A DNA stretch of 30,471 bases from a virus: the IMG/VR virus record IMGVR_UViG_3300021598_000892, positions 1-30,471 of that record, one strand, 5' to 3'. How positions within the stretch are numbered: the stretch's first letter is position 1; each line of letters opens with the position of its first letter. This document shows, piece after piece, positions 8,154 through 14,473 of this stretch. The position numbers were made by a program, and so were the translations under genes. The notes under the pieces are model-generated. The model did not search any database. It was given only the letters and a program-made list of their open reading frames with translations, and was not told the DNA's origin.

Positions 8154-9225
8154 GTGCATATTTGACTCTGCAGAAATTTATAATACAGATAAAGTAGAGT
8201 ACTATTGTTTAAAAAACTTTAGAAAAAGCCACAGCTATTCTCAGGGTAGAGAAGAAGTTTTCTTAGAAGGAAATTATTTTATAATAACTCCAGATGAATT
8301 TTTGTGGCATTTTATATCTGAACAACTTACGCAGTATGAATTATTGTTACAAGAAGTGCCAGACCTAAAGCTTTTGTTTTTAAATATTAGTCATTATATT
8401 AGCGACACCCCAATACAAACATTAAAAGAATTTGTTGAACAAATTAATAAAAAAGATTATGATCATAAATTTGCATACTTTGAAGATGCCGTAAAGATGT
8501 ATTTAGGGGAAGATCTTGATAAAACTAATATATATAACTATTCTTCATTTAATTTTGTAGTTGAAAATGCATATACAATTTTTGATTTAAGGCATATGAT
8601 TGATCCAAAAACCTTTGCACGAAAAAGAATTAAGAAACCATACTACCTGAATAGCTATAAATTTGTTTATGAAAACCAAACATACACCGTTTATGACCAT
8701 GCTCCTTGGTCAGGCCTAGAAAATATATCTGCTTCCTGGCAAAAAGACGGTATGATATTAATAAGGAAAAGGTTCCATAATTTTTTAAAGGAAGACGAGT
8801 CTTTGCCCAAAAAAATATATATAGACAGGTCAGATGCTAATTCTAAATGGACTAAGTCAAAGACTTTTCCGCAAAGAATATTTAAAAAAGAATATATAGT
8901 TAAAGATTATTTTAAAAAACATGGATTTGTTCCTATAGTAATGTCTAAGTATGGATACATAGACCAGTTAAATTTTTACTTTAATGCGACTCATATTGCT
9001 GGGCTGTGTGGAACTGGATTACTTGGTGGTTTTGTTGCAAAAAATGATACAATTCTTATAGAAGTTTATACAAATAAAGGATATAATTTTAGCTACTCCT
9101 ACTTAACAGAAATATCTCCAATAGATGTAATAAGTATTGAGTTAAGAAATGGCGATGGAGAATTGAATAGGGATCTGTACAACATTTTAGATAAATATAA
9201 AGGAGCTGGTTTTTTTGGAATTTAA
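8143..9225 (+). CDS. GT61-like glycosyltransferase
   Basis: This 360-aa protein shows the C-terminal pattern of the DUF563/GT61 family. KKIYIDRSDANSK is the (I/V)Y(I/V)(S/D)R strand, then YFKKHGFVPIVMSKYG, then a THIAGLCGTGLLGGFVAKND motif (the I.G.HG.GL.N..F segment), then ILIEVYTNKGYN. Family members transfer xylose, GlcNAc or other sugars to glycans. The N-terminal 200 residues are variable, as is usual. Two such genes are in this cassette (the second at 11412). The product may decorate virion, host surface or another glycan. Confidence 0.72.
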   Translation: MSYECIFDSAEIYNTDKVEYYCLKNFRKSHSYSQGREEVFLEGNYFIITPDEFLWHFISEQLTQYELLLQEVPDLKLLFLNISHYISDTPIQTLKEFVEQINKKDYDHKFAYFEDAVKMYLGEDLDKTNIYNYSSFNFVVENAYTIFDLRHMIDPKTFARKRIKKPYYLNSYKFVYENQTYTVYDHAPWSGLENISASWQKDGMILIRKRFHNFLKEDESLPKKIYIDRSDANSKWTKSKTFPQRIFKKEYIVKDYFKKHGFVPIVMSKYGYIDQLNFYFNATHIAGLCGTGLLGGFVAKNDTILIEVYTNKGYNFSYSYLTEISPIDVISIELRNGDGELNRDLYNILDKYKGAGFFGI

Positions 9226-9535
9226 CGACAATGACTGGAAAGAAAAGCTAGGTTACTATGTTGACCTAGGAGTAGTGGAGCTAGAAGGCTTAGATGAAAA
9301 TGGAGAGCCTATATATTCAATTAACGAAATGGCACAAGAGTTAGCACCAGAACTATGGGATGCACACATGGAGCATGTAGATCAAGCCCTTACAGCTTTA
9401 TACGAAGAGGGATTGTTAGAAGTAGAATATGACGAAGACTTGGAGCCAATGTTTAGAATATCAAAAGAGGGATATCACAGGGCTAAAGAGTACGGCCTTA
9501 TAGATTTTCAACAGGAGGACATCCCAAATGATTAA
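9215..9535 (+). CDS. Acidic hypothetical protein, possible winged-helix fold, 106 aa
   Basis: The gene starts at TTG 9215, chosen because AGGAG lies about 12 bases upstream and no suitable ATG exists near it. The protein is strongly acidic. The section HVDQALTALYEEGLLEVEYD followed by PMFRISKEGYHRAKE resembles a winged helix (recognition helix, then a beta wing) without enough identity to name a family. It sits between two sugar genes and overlaps both by about 10 bases. Confidence 0.6.
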   Translation: MEFNDNDWKEKLGYYVDLGVVELEGLDENGEPIYSINEMAQELAPELWDAHMEHVDQALTALYEEGLLEVEYDEDLEPMFRISKEGYHRAKEYGLIDFQQEDIPND

Positions 9536-10622
9536 CATTGTTATCCCACTAGCAGGGGAAGGAAAGAGATTTTCTGCTAAGGGAATTGATACGCCTAAAC
9601 CACTTTACGTAGTAGAAGGACAAACTTTAATTGAGCATGCTGTAAAAACTTTGGGAGTTAAAGGTCGTTATATTTTTATTACAAAAAAATATAAAAACAA
9701 AGAATATAACGAAAGATTAACTTATGTGCTAAAGAGTATATCCCCAGACTGTATCGAGATTCAAGTAGACCAAAAGCAAAGAGGGGCCTCAGACGCAGCT
9801 CTGTATGCAGAAAAGTATATCAACAATAGCGATGAACTAATTATTGCAAACTGTGATCAGAGAATGAACTGGCAGGCAGAAGATTTTTTAAATTCTGTTA
9901 GATCTGGTGGTTCTGACGGCGCTGTTGTGCTATTTAAAGCTACCGACCCAAAGCATAGTTATGTTGAGATAGTAAATGAAAAAATTGTTAGAATAGTTGA
10001 AAAAGATCCTATATCCAACGATGCCTTAATAGGTATTCATTACTGGAAACATGGCAAAGACTTTGTAGAATCAGCCAAAATTCTTTTGGACAATGACCTT
10101 GCAGATGAGGTTTATGTTTCTCAAACCTATCAGATACTTATAGATCGTGGGTTAAATATAACTCCTTATAAAATTCCAAATAATGAGTATATTAATCTTG
10201 GTACACCAGAAGACGTAGAAATTTATATTGGAAAAATAAAAGAATTTTATACAGAAAAGCCTAAAACTATATTTTGTGATATTGACGGAACGATATTAAA
10301 GCATGCACATAGGTTTACTGATCTTCAAAAATCAGATACAATTGCTTTGCCAGGAGTGGTTAAAAAGTTTAATGAATGGGATTCTAAGGGGCATAAAATA
10401 ATTTTGGTTACTGCAAGAAAAGAATCTGCAAGACATTTTACAGAGAAGCAATTAAATGAAATTGGATTGCCATGGGATTTGCTTATTATGGGAATGACAA
10501 GCGGAACCAGAATTCTTATTAATGATAAGCTAACGCACAGTGATCCAGACAGATCAATGTCATTAAATGTTTTAACTGACGAAGGTTTTGAAAATCAATA
10601 TTGGGAGGATCTTGGGCTATGA
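9528..10622 (+). CDS. Sugar nucleotidyltransferase fused to HAD-type phosphatase
   Basis: This 364-aa two-domain enzyme has an N-terminal nucleotidyltransferase. Residues 1-235 start with IPLAGEGKRFSAKG and TPKPL, the pyrophosphorylase signature (G.G.R......PKP), and LIIANCDQRM supplies the metal-binding Asp. Residues 245-364 form a HAD phosphatase: D251-x-D253 in FCDIDGT, T295 in ILVTARKE, and a lysine/aspartate region INDKL..SDPDRS. Such fusions make and trim activated sugars, in outline like the capsule heptose or phosphosugar routes of cell-wall polymers. The substrate is unknown. It is the central enzyme of the 8.1-12.5 kb cassette. Confidence 0.83.
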   Translation: MINIVIPLAGEGKRFSAKGIDTPKPLYVVEGQTLIEHAVKTLGVKGRYIFITKKYKNKEYNERLTYVLKSISPDCIEIQVDQKQRGASDAALYAEKYINNSDELIIANCDQRMNWQAEDFLNSVRSGGSDGAVVLFKATDPKHSYVEIVNEKIVRIVEKDPISNDALIGIHYWKHGKDFVESAKILLDNDLADEVYVSQTYQILIDRGLNITPYKIPNNEYINLGTPEDVEIYIGKIKEFYTEKPKTIFCDIDGTILKHAHRFTDLQKSDTIALPGVVKKFNEWDSKGHKIILVTARKESARHFTEKQLNEIGLPWDLLIMGMTSGTRILINDKLTHSDPDRSMSLNVLTDEGFENQYWEDLGL

Positions 10623-10948
10623 AGTTGTCTAGGCTAGAGGATACTATTGGAGGATGGTTTGTTGGAAACTTTCCTAAAGCAGCTTTTCAAACAGATGCTT
10701 GTGAGGTGTCATATAAATATCATCATAAAGGAGAATCTTGGCCAACACATTATCAAGAAAAAATTATTGAGGTAAACTTATTGGTCCGTGGAACAATGAA
10801 AATGCAAGACCAAATTTTAAAATCTGGTGATGTATTTATACTGTACCCTTACGAGATAGCAGACCCAGAATTTATTGAAGACTGCGAAGTCGTTTGCGTT
10901 AAGGTTCCAGGCATTACAAATGACAAGGTGGTAGTAGTAAAGCAATGA
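10619..10948 (+). CDS. Cupin-fold protein
   Basis: The start is ATG 10619, overlapping the previous TGA (ATGA) with GGGAGG upstream. An upstream in-frame TTG at 10601 is less likely. The 109-aa protein has the conserved beta pattern KIIEVNLLVRGTMKMQDQIL, SGDVFILYPYEI, ...CEVVCVKVPG of a single cupin barrel. Metal-binding histidines are sparse (HYQEK), so it may be a sugar-binding or isomerase-type cupin lacking a strong metal site. It lies between the nucleotidyltransferase and GDPD-like genes, so a role in sugar conversion is plausible. Confidence 0.72.
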   Translation: MKLSRLEDTIGGWFVGNFPKAAFQTDACEVSYKYHHKGESWPTHYQEKIIEVNLLVRGTMKMQDQILKSGDVFILYPYEIADPEFIEDCEVVCVKVPGITNDKVVVVKQ

Positions 10949-11412
10949 AGATTATAGCTCACCGTGGAAACACAAATGGTCCAGAGCCAGAAAAAGAAAA
11001 TTCTTTACTGCACATAACTGATGCAATAAGAAAAGGATTTGAAGTAGAAATAGATATCTGGATGTATGAAAATGATATTGTATTTTTTGGTCATGATTTT
11101 CCACAATACGAAACAACCCTAGATGTTGTTGAAAGTTTAAGTAATAAGGCATGGTGGCATTGCAAAAACGTAGAAGCCCTTTACTATTTTAGCAACTCTG
11201 TAAAGTACTATAAATATTTTTGGCATCAGAAAGATGATTTTACTTTAACAAGCAATAATTATCTTTGGACGTATCCAGGAAGACCTCTTACACCGTATTC
11301 AATTTCTGTGCTTCCAGAGCTAGATGACTTTAAAGATGTCGGCGGAGAGATCTACGGAGTATGCACAGACTACTGTAACAAGGTAGAAAAAATGATTAAA
11401 GAAGAAATGTAA
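10945..11412 (+). CDS. Glycerophosphodiester phosphodiesterase-like protein (short)
   Basis: This 155-aa protein starts with IIAHRGNTNGPEPEKENS, the AHRG...ENT signature of GDPD-type TIM-barrel phosphodiesterases, followed by FEVEIDIWMYENDIVFFGHD, the E.D.......V..HD motif. The His, Arg, Glu and Asp residues that bind Ca2+/Mg2+ are present. The protein is much shorter than usual (about 240 aa), so half of the barrel is missing or remodelled. It may act on a phosphodiester-linked sugar or lipid. ATGA overlap with the cupin gene. Confidence 0.75.
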   Translation: MKIIAHRGNTNGPEPEKENSLLHITDAIRKGFEVEIDIWMYENDIVFFGHDFPQYETTLDVVESLSNKAWWHCKNVEALYYFSNSVKYYKYFWHQKDDFTLTSNNYLWTYPGRPLTPYSISVLPELDDFKDVGGEIYGVCTDYCNKVEKMIKEEM

Positions 11413-12473
11413 TGAAAATACTAGACGTTATATCCTTTTCACCAACAACATTTGCATTAAGGGTAGCAAAGCCAAAATTTGTTAATAAAAAACAACTATT
11501 GCATAATGACAATACTGTACCTTATCCAAAGTTTGATGACAAAAATGTAGCAAACTTTCACCACGATGTTTATGTAATACCATATATAGAAAAATATTAT
11601 CACAACATTATGGAAATTTGGACAAACATATTGTATCTACATAATAACTCAATTAATTTTAAACTTGTTGTTGTTGTAAATGCAGACGAAAATTACTCCA
11701 AAGAAGAAAAAATTCCGCATGGTTGGAGAAAGACTGGCGATCCAAACATGTACTGCTTCAGGCAGCTTTTAGAAAATCATAAAATAGATTATGTATGTTA
11801 TTCAATTGACTCAAAAGAATATAAAGAAATGTGTCCAAGATCTGCATTTATATTTTTTGATAAAAAAGAATATCTTTATACTGAACATCTAACACATTCT
11901 TATCCAAAAGAGCTTTACTTTAAAAGCTATTTCCCACATGAGCCTTGTGTCTCACAAACCCCAGAATCTTTAGACTATAGAGTTGAGTTGCTATTTAAAT
12001 GGGCTCCCAGGTATAAGATGAAGGATACAAGAATCTATATTACAAGAAAAAATTATGAAGATAGATCTCTTAAAAACGAAGATTTTTTGATTGAGTACCT
12101 GAAAGAAAGAGGGTATGAGATTGTTTATTTTGAGAATCATTCTGTGTTTGAGCAAATAAGAATAGTCCAAGAAGCAAGTCATATAGTTGTTCAAAGTGGA
12201 TCATCTTTGCTTAATTGTATTTTTGCAAATAAAGATGCAAAAATATTTGAAATTGAAACAGAATTTTATCCCGTAGGCCTTTACAAAGACGTGTTTGAAA
12301 AGTATAATATGAACTGGACAAAGAAAAGATACAATGTGTCAAATGGAATGTTCATAGCAAAAAGGCTTGATTCAGACAAAGAGTTTCAAGATGCCTTCGT
12401 AGCTCAGAGGACAGAGCAGGACTCTTCTAAGGTCTTGGTCGCAGGTTCGACTCCTGCCGAAGGCGCAAAATGA
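11412..12473 (+). CDS. GT61-like glycosyltransferase; 3' end contains a tRNA gene
   Basis: This 353-aa protein has the GT61 C-terminal pattern: TRIYITRKNYEDRSLKNED, then LKERGYEIVYFENHSVFEQI, then ASHIVVQSGSSLLNCIFANK and KIFEIETEF. Near the N-terminus HNIMEIWTN matches the family's H....... W segment. The last 27 codons, from about residue 327 (DAFVAQRTEQDS...), are simply the translation of a tRNA-Arg gene at 12393-12465, so this tail is probably not functional sequence. The original stop may have been lost when the tRNA arrived. It starts directly at the stop of the GDPD-like gene. Confidence 0.75.
   Translation: MKILDVISFSPTTFALRVAKPKFVNKKQLLHNDNTVPYPKFDDKNVANFHHDVYVIPYIEKYYHNIMEIWTNILYLHNNSINFKLVVVVNADENYSKEEKIPHGWRKTGDPNMYCFRQLLENHKIDYVCYSIDSKEYKEMCPRSAFIFFDKKEYLYTEHLTHSYPKELYFKSYFPHEPCVSQTPESLDYRVELLFKWAPRYKMKDTRIYITRKNYEDRSLKNEDFLIEYLKERGYEIVYFENHSVFEQIRIVQEASHIVVQSGSSLLNCIFANKDAKIFEIETEFYPVGLYKDVFEKYNMNWTKKRYNVSNGMFIAKRLDSDKEFQDAFVAQRTEQDSSKVLVAGSTPAEGAK
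12393..12465 (+). tRNA. tRNA-Arg, anticodon UCU
   Basis: A full 73-base cloverleaf can be drawn. The acceptor stem is GCCTTCG with CGAAGGC, the D stem GCTC/GAGC, and the anticodon stem GGACT/GGTCT (two G-T pairs) with loop CTTCTAA (anticodon TCT). The T stem is GCAGG/CCTGC with loop TTCGACT, and the discriminator base is G. CCA is not fully encoded. UCU reads AGA, the dominant arginine codon in the AT-rich phage genes here, so the gene probably compensates for a host poor in this tRNA. It lies wholly inside the 3' end of the GT61 ORF on the same strand. Confidence 0.93.
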
Positions 12474-12479
12474 TATAAT
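12474..12479 (+). promoter_or_regulatory. -10 box upstream of the lysine-rich protein gene
   Basis: TATAAT lies 8 bases after the tRNA end and 16 bases before the ATG at 12496. A predicted start around 12486 leaves a leader of about 10 bases containing the ribosome binding site AAGGAGG. No clear -35 box. Confidence 0.5.
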
Positions 12480-12495
12480 AAGAAAGGAGGTTAAG

Positions 12496-12708
12496 ATGAC
12501 ATTAATAAAAAAGATTAAGAAATGGTTTACAATTCCAGATGGTTTGGACGTTGATGCGTTCATTGAAAATATTGATAAGGAGGAAGAACTGATGCCAGCT
12601 AAGAAGAAGCCAGCAGTCAAGAAGGCACCTGTCAAGAAGACAGAAGCTCCTAAGAAGACAACAGCTAAGAAGACAGTAGCAAAGAAGACAGCGCCAAAGA
12701 AGAAGTAA
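12496..12708 (+). CDS. Lysine/alanine-rich histone H1-tail-like protein, 70 aa, with internal start
   Basis: The first 32 residues are an ordinary acidic/basic mix (IKKWFTIPDGLDVDAFIENI). From residue 33 the protein is a KK-A-P-K tail (PAKKKPAVKKAPVKKTEAPK and on) like eukaryotic H1 or the C-terminal tail of actinobacterial HU proteins. Such tails bind DNA without sequence preference. A second ATG in frame at 12592 has its own strong AAGGAGG 8 bases upstream, so a 38-aa tail-only product is likely made as well. AGGAGG also precedes the first ATG. Confidence 0.75.
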   Translation: MTLIKKIKKWFTIPDGLDVDAFIENIDKEEELMPAKKKPAVKKAPVKKTEAPKKTTAKKTVAKKTAPKKK

Positions 12709-12770
12709 TAGACATATATTTTAATATTTGCTATAATAATATACGGGTCGCCATATGGGGCCCGTATATT
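12709..12770 (+). promoter_or_regulatory. Promoter and 33-base stem-loop in the hsp20 leader
   Basis: TAGACA (12709-12714), a 17-base spacer and TGCTATAAT (-10 at 12732-12737) form a good promoter with an extended -10. Immediately after lies a 12-bp inverted repeat (12738-12749 with 12759-12770, one G-T pair) around a CCATATGG-containing loop. For transcripts from upstream it could act as a terminator, since it is followed only by a weak AT-rich tract. For the hsp20 transcript part of it would form a 5' structure. The hsp20 ribosome binding site AAAGGAGG is 15 bases further on. Confidence 0.6.
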
Positions 12771-12797
12771 AATTTATTCGCTTAAAGGAGGAATAAA

Positions 12798-13217
12798 ATG
12801 GTAACACATTTTGCATTGGATCTATTTAAAGATCCTTTTTTTATTGGCTTCAACGATATGTTTGATCGCCTAAATTCAGTACATACAACAGCTTCACATC
12901 AGTCATATCCACCTTACAACATTGTAAAGGTAGATGAAGACGTATTTCGTGTCGACCTAGCACTGGCTGGGTTTGACAAGAAGGACGTAGATGTAACTGT
13001 AGACAATGGAACTCTTGTAATTAAGGGTGAAGCATCAACAGAAGATGCTGGTGAAGCAATCCATAAAGGAATTGCTGCTCGTAAATTCACACGCACATTT
13101 GCGCTTGGTGAATATATGGAAGTCACTGGTGCTGAATTAAAGAACGGCTTGCTATCAGTCACAGTTGAGAAAATTGTGCCAGAAGATAAAAAGCCAAAGA
13201 CAATTAAAATCAAGTAA
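12798..13217 (+). CDS. hsp20: Hsp20/alpha-crystallin small heat-shock protein
   Basis: This 139-aa ATP-independent holdase has the alpha-crystallin domain from about residue 38. It reads YNIVKVDEDVFRVDLALAGF, then VDVTVDNGTLVIKGE, FTRTFALGEY and the final GLLSVTVEKIVPE, with the A.L.NGLL.(V/I) motif at the end of the domain. A short C-terminal KTIKIK supplies the I-x-I motif used in oligomer assembly. Small Hsp20 genes occur in many aquatic phages, where they may protect phage proteins during assembly. It starts after AAAGGAGG and has its own promoter. Confidence 0.92.
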   Translation: MVTHFALDLFKDPFFIGFNDMFDRLNSVHTTASHQSYPPYNIVKVDEDVFRVDLALAGFDKKDVDVTVDNGTLVIKGEASTEDAGEAIHKGIAARKFTRTFALGEYMEVTGAELKNGLLSVTVEKIVPEDKKPKTIKIK

Positions 13218-13219
13218 GG

Positions 13220-13248
13220 TATAATTATCTTGTCCGCCATTCGTGGAC
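13220..13248 (+). promoter_or_regulatory. -10 box and 5' stem-loop after hsp20
   Basis: TATAAT at 13220-13225 follows the hsp20 stop by 2 bases. Exactly 6 bases later begins a hairpin GTCCGC-CATTC-GTGGAC (13232-13248, one G-U pair), so the stem would start at the predicted 5' end of the mRNA. The leader then runs about 75 bases to the TTG of the flavin monooxygenase gene and contains another short inverted repeat, GAGCA...TGCTC. It may protect the mRNA end or regulate expression. Confidence 0.5.
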
Positions 13249-13322
13249 ACGGGCTAATAGTTACGCCTTGGGATACACCTGAGCATGTGTTTAAACTGCT
13301 CACCAAATAGATAGAGAATATT

Positions 13323-14114
13323 TTGAAATTTCATTGGATGGCAAGACACCCAGAGATATCTTTAGATGAGCTTTCTGAGTTAATTAATAAATTAGATAAG
13401 TTTGGGTATGAATCTGTTTTGCTTTTATTTGGAACAAAGATGTCGGACTACTGGATTAAAGCAGCAAGAACCTTAGACCACTCTAAAAAAATAAAATACA
13501 TGTTTGCAATGCGCCCATATGCATTGAGCCCAGAGTATTTATATATGATGACAAAATCATTTAATGAAATTCAGCAAAATAGGTTAATGATTAATTTTGT
13601 TTCTGGAGAATTTTATCCTGGAGAAATAGATCCTACTGACCCAGACGGCATAGATATTAACGTTGATGATAAAGAGAAGCGCAGACTTTATGTAAGAAAG
13701 TTTGTCAAAAAATATATAGAGTTATTTAACAACAAAGACAATCGTCCAACAATTTTAATAAGTGGTGCTGCTCCAACAGCGGTTAGAACAGCCAAAGATT
13801 ATGGAGACTACTCTCTAATAATGTATAAAGATTTTCTTTTTAATCCATCTACATTTAAAGATATACCAAATAAAATGATCAATTTTTCAGTAATAATCAA
13901 GGACACTCAAGAAGAGGCAGAAGCTCTAGCCAAGACATTAAGCCCTGTTGACAAAATGAATACAATATATGGGAATAAAGAATGTGTAATTAATACAATA
14001 AATGACTTGAAACAATATGGAATTAATGATATTCTAATAGACAGAGCACACTGCGAAGAAGAAGCAGACTATCTGCATGATTTTGTAAAGGAATTAATAG
14101 ATGCCAACATATGA
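13323..14114 (+). CDS. Luciferase-like (LLM) flavin-dependent monooxygenase
   Basis: This 263-aa TIM-barrel protein is of the bacterial luciferase/alkanesulfonate monooxygenase (SsuD-like) superfamily. It has FHWMARHPE at the N-terminus, GYESVLLLFG, then KIKYMFAMRPYALSP, then RLMINFVSGEF (the N.V.G motif that lines the FMN pocket) and a SGAAPTAV(R) phosphate-binding segment. Family members use FMNH2 and O2, for example to release sulfite from sulfonates. The protein is shorter than SsuD (about 380 aa). The start is TTG 13323; ATG 13338 is a possible shorter start. It overlaps the FmdB gene by 14 bases. Confidence 0.78.
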   Translation: MKFHWMARHPEISLDELSELINKLDKFGYESVLLLFGTKMSDYWIKAARTLDHSKKIKYMFAMRPYALSPEYLYMMTKSFNEIQQNRLMINFVSGEFYPGEIDPTDPDGIDINVDDKEKRRLYVRKFVKKYIELFNNKDNRPTILISGAAPTAVRTAKDYGDYSLIMYKDFLFNPSTFKDIPNKMINFSVIIKDTQEEAEALAKTLSPVDKMNTIYGNKECVINTINDLKQYGINDILIDRAHCEEEADYLHDFVKELIDANI

Positions 14115-14283
14115 GTTTGGATGCATAGAATGCGATTACACAAAAGAAGTTAATCGGCCAATGGCTAACGCCTCTGATCCAGAGACATGTGAAAAATGCG
14201 GTTATGCAATGACAAAAGTGTACAACCCGTTTGGAATTCAGTTTAAAGGAACTGGCTTTTATAAAACAGATAATGGTAAGTAG
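14101..14283 (+). CDS. FmdB-family zinc ribbon protein
   Basis: This 60-aa protein fits the FmdB regulatory-protein family closely: MPTYEFGCIEC at the start, C8/C11 and C30/C33 as the zinc site, then GIQFKGTGFYKTD, the hallmark (G)(I)xFKGxGFYxTD end. Members are small zinc ribbons, first seen near formamidase genes, of poorly known function. Co-transcription with the flavin monooxygenase (14-base overlap) suggests that the two work in one pathway. Confidence 0.88.
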   Translation: MPTYEFGCIECDYTKEVNRPMANASDPETCEKCGYAMTKVYNPFGIQFKGTGFYKTDNGK

Positions 14284-14301
14284 TTTAAACTAACATTCTG
14301 C

Positions 14302-14350
14302 TATAATTACTAAGTAAGCAAAGATATTGCATTACTTAGGAGATACCTAG
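14302..14350 (+). promoter_or_regulatory. -10 box and leader stem-loop of the alanine-rich secreted protein
   Basis: TGCTATAAT (-10 at 14302-14307) is followed at 14310-14339 by an inverted repeat CTAAGTAA...TTACTTAG with an inner GC/GC pair. The right arm runs into the ribosome binding site TAGGAG (14337-14342), so folding could mask it. The TTG of the signal-peptide ORF is at 14351, 8 bases after the site. Confidence 0.55.
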
Positions 14351-14473
14351 TTGACTAGAAAGTTACAGTATTTTTTAACCAGCCTTTTTATATTGTCAAT
14401 ACTATTCAGGCCAATGTGCCAAATACAGATACACAGGCTGCAACCACAATTGCTACTACTCAAGAGCCTATAG
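14351..14473 (+). CDS. Signal-peptide ORF out of frame with the downstream alanine-rich gene
   Basis: Starting at TTG 14351 with TAGGAG upstream, this frame reads MTRKLQYFLTSLFILSILFR, a basic N-region plus a hydrophobic core, which is a textbook export signal. It then runs on as unlikely sequence to a stop at 14471-14473. The long alanine-rich ORF is in the -1 frame and lacks its own signal or ribosome binding site. One base missing near 14405-14412 would join them. A slippery heptamer T-TTT-TTA at 14371-14377, in register with this frame, would also allow a -1 ribosomal shift, but at a point that deletes the hydrophobic core. Confidence 0.6.
   Translation: MTRKLQYFLTSLFILSILFRPMCQIQIHRLQPQLLLLKSL

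Noticed and set aside
10601-10618. TTG start of the cupin gene
   Set aside because: ATG 10619 gives an ATGA overlap with GGGAGG upstream.
12393-12465. tRNA as a prophage attachment site
   Set aside because: No integrase or excision gene is visible and there is no second copy of the tRNA end in the window.
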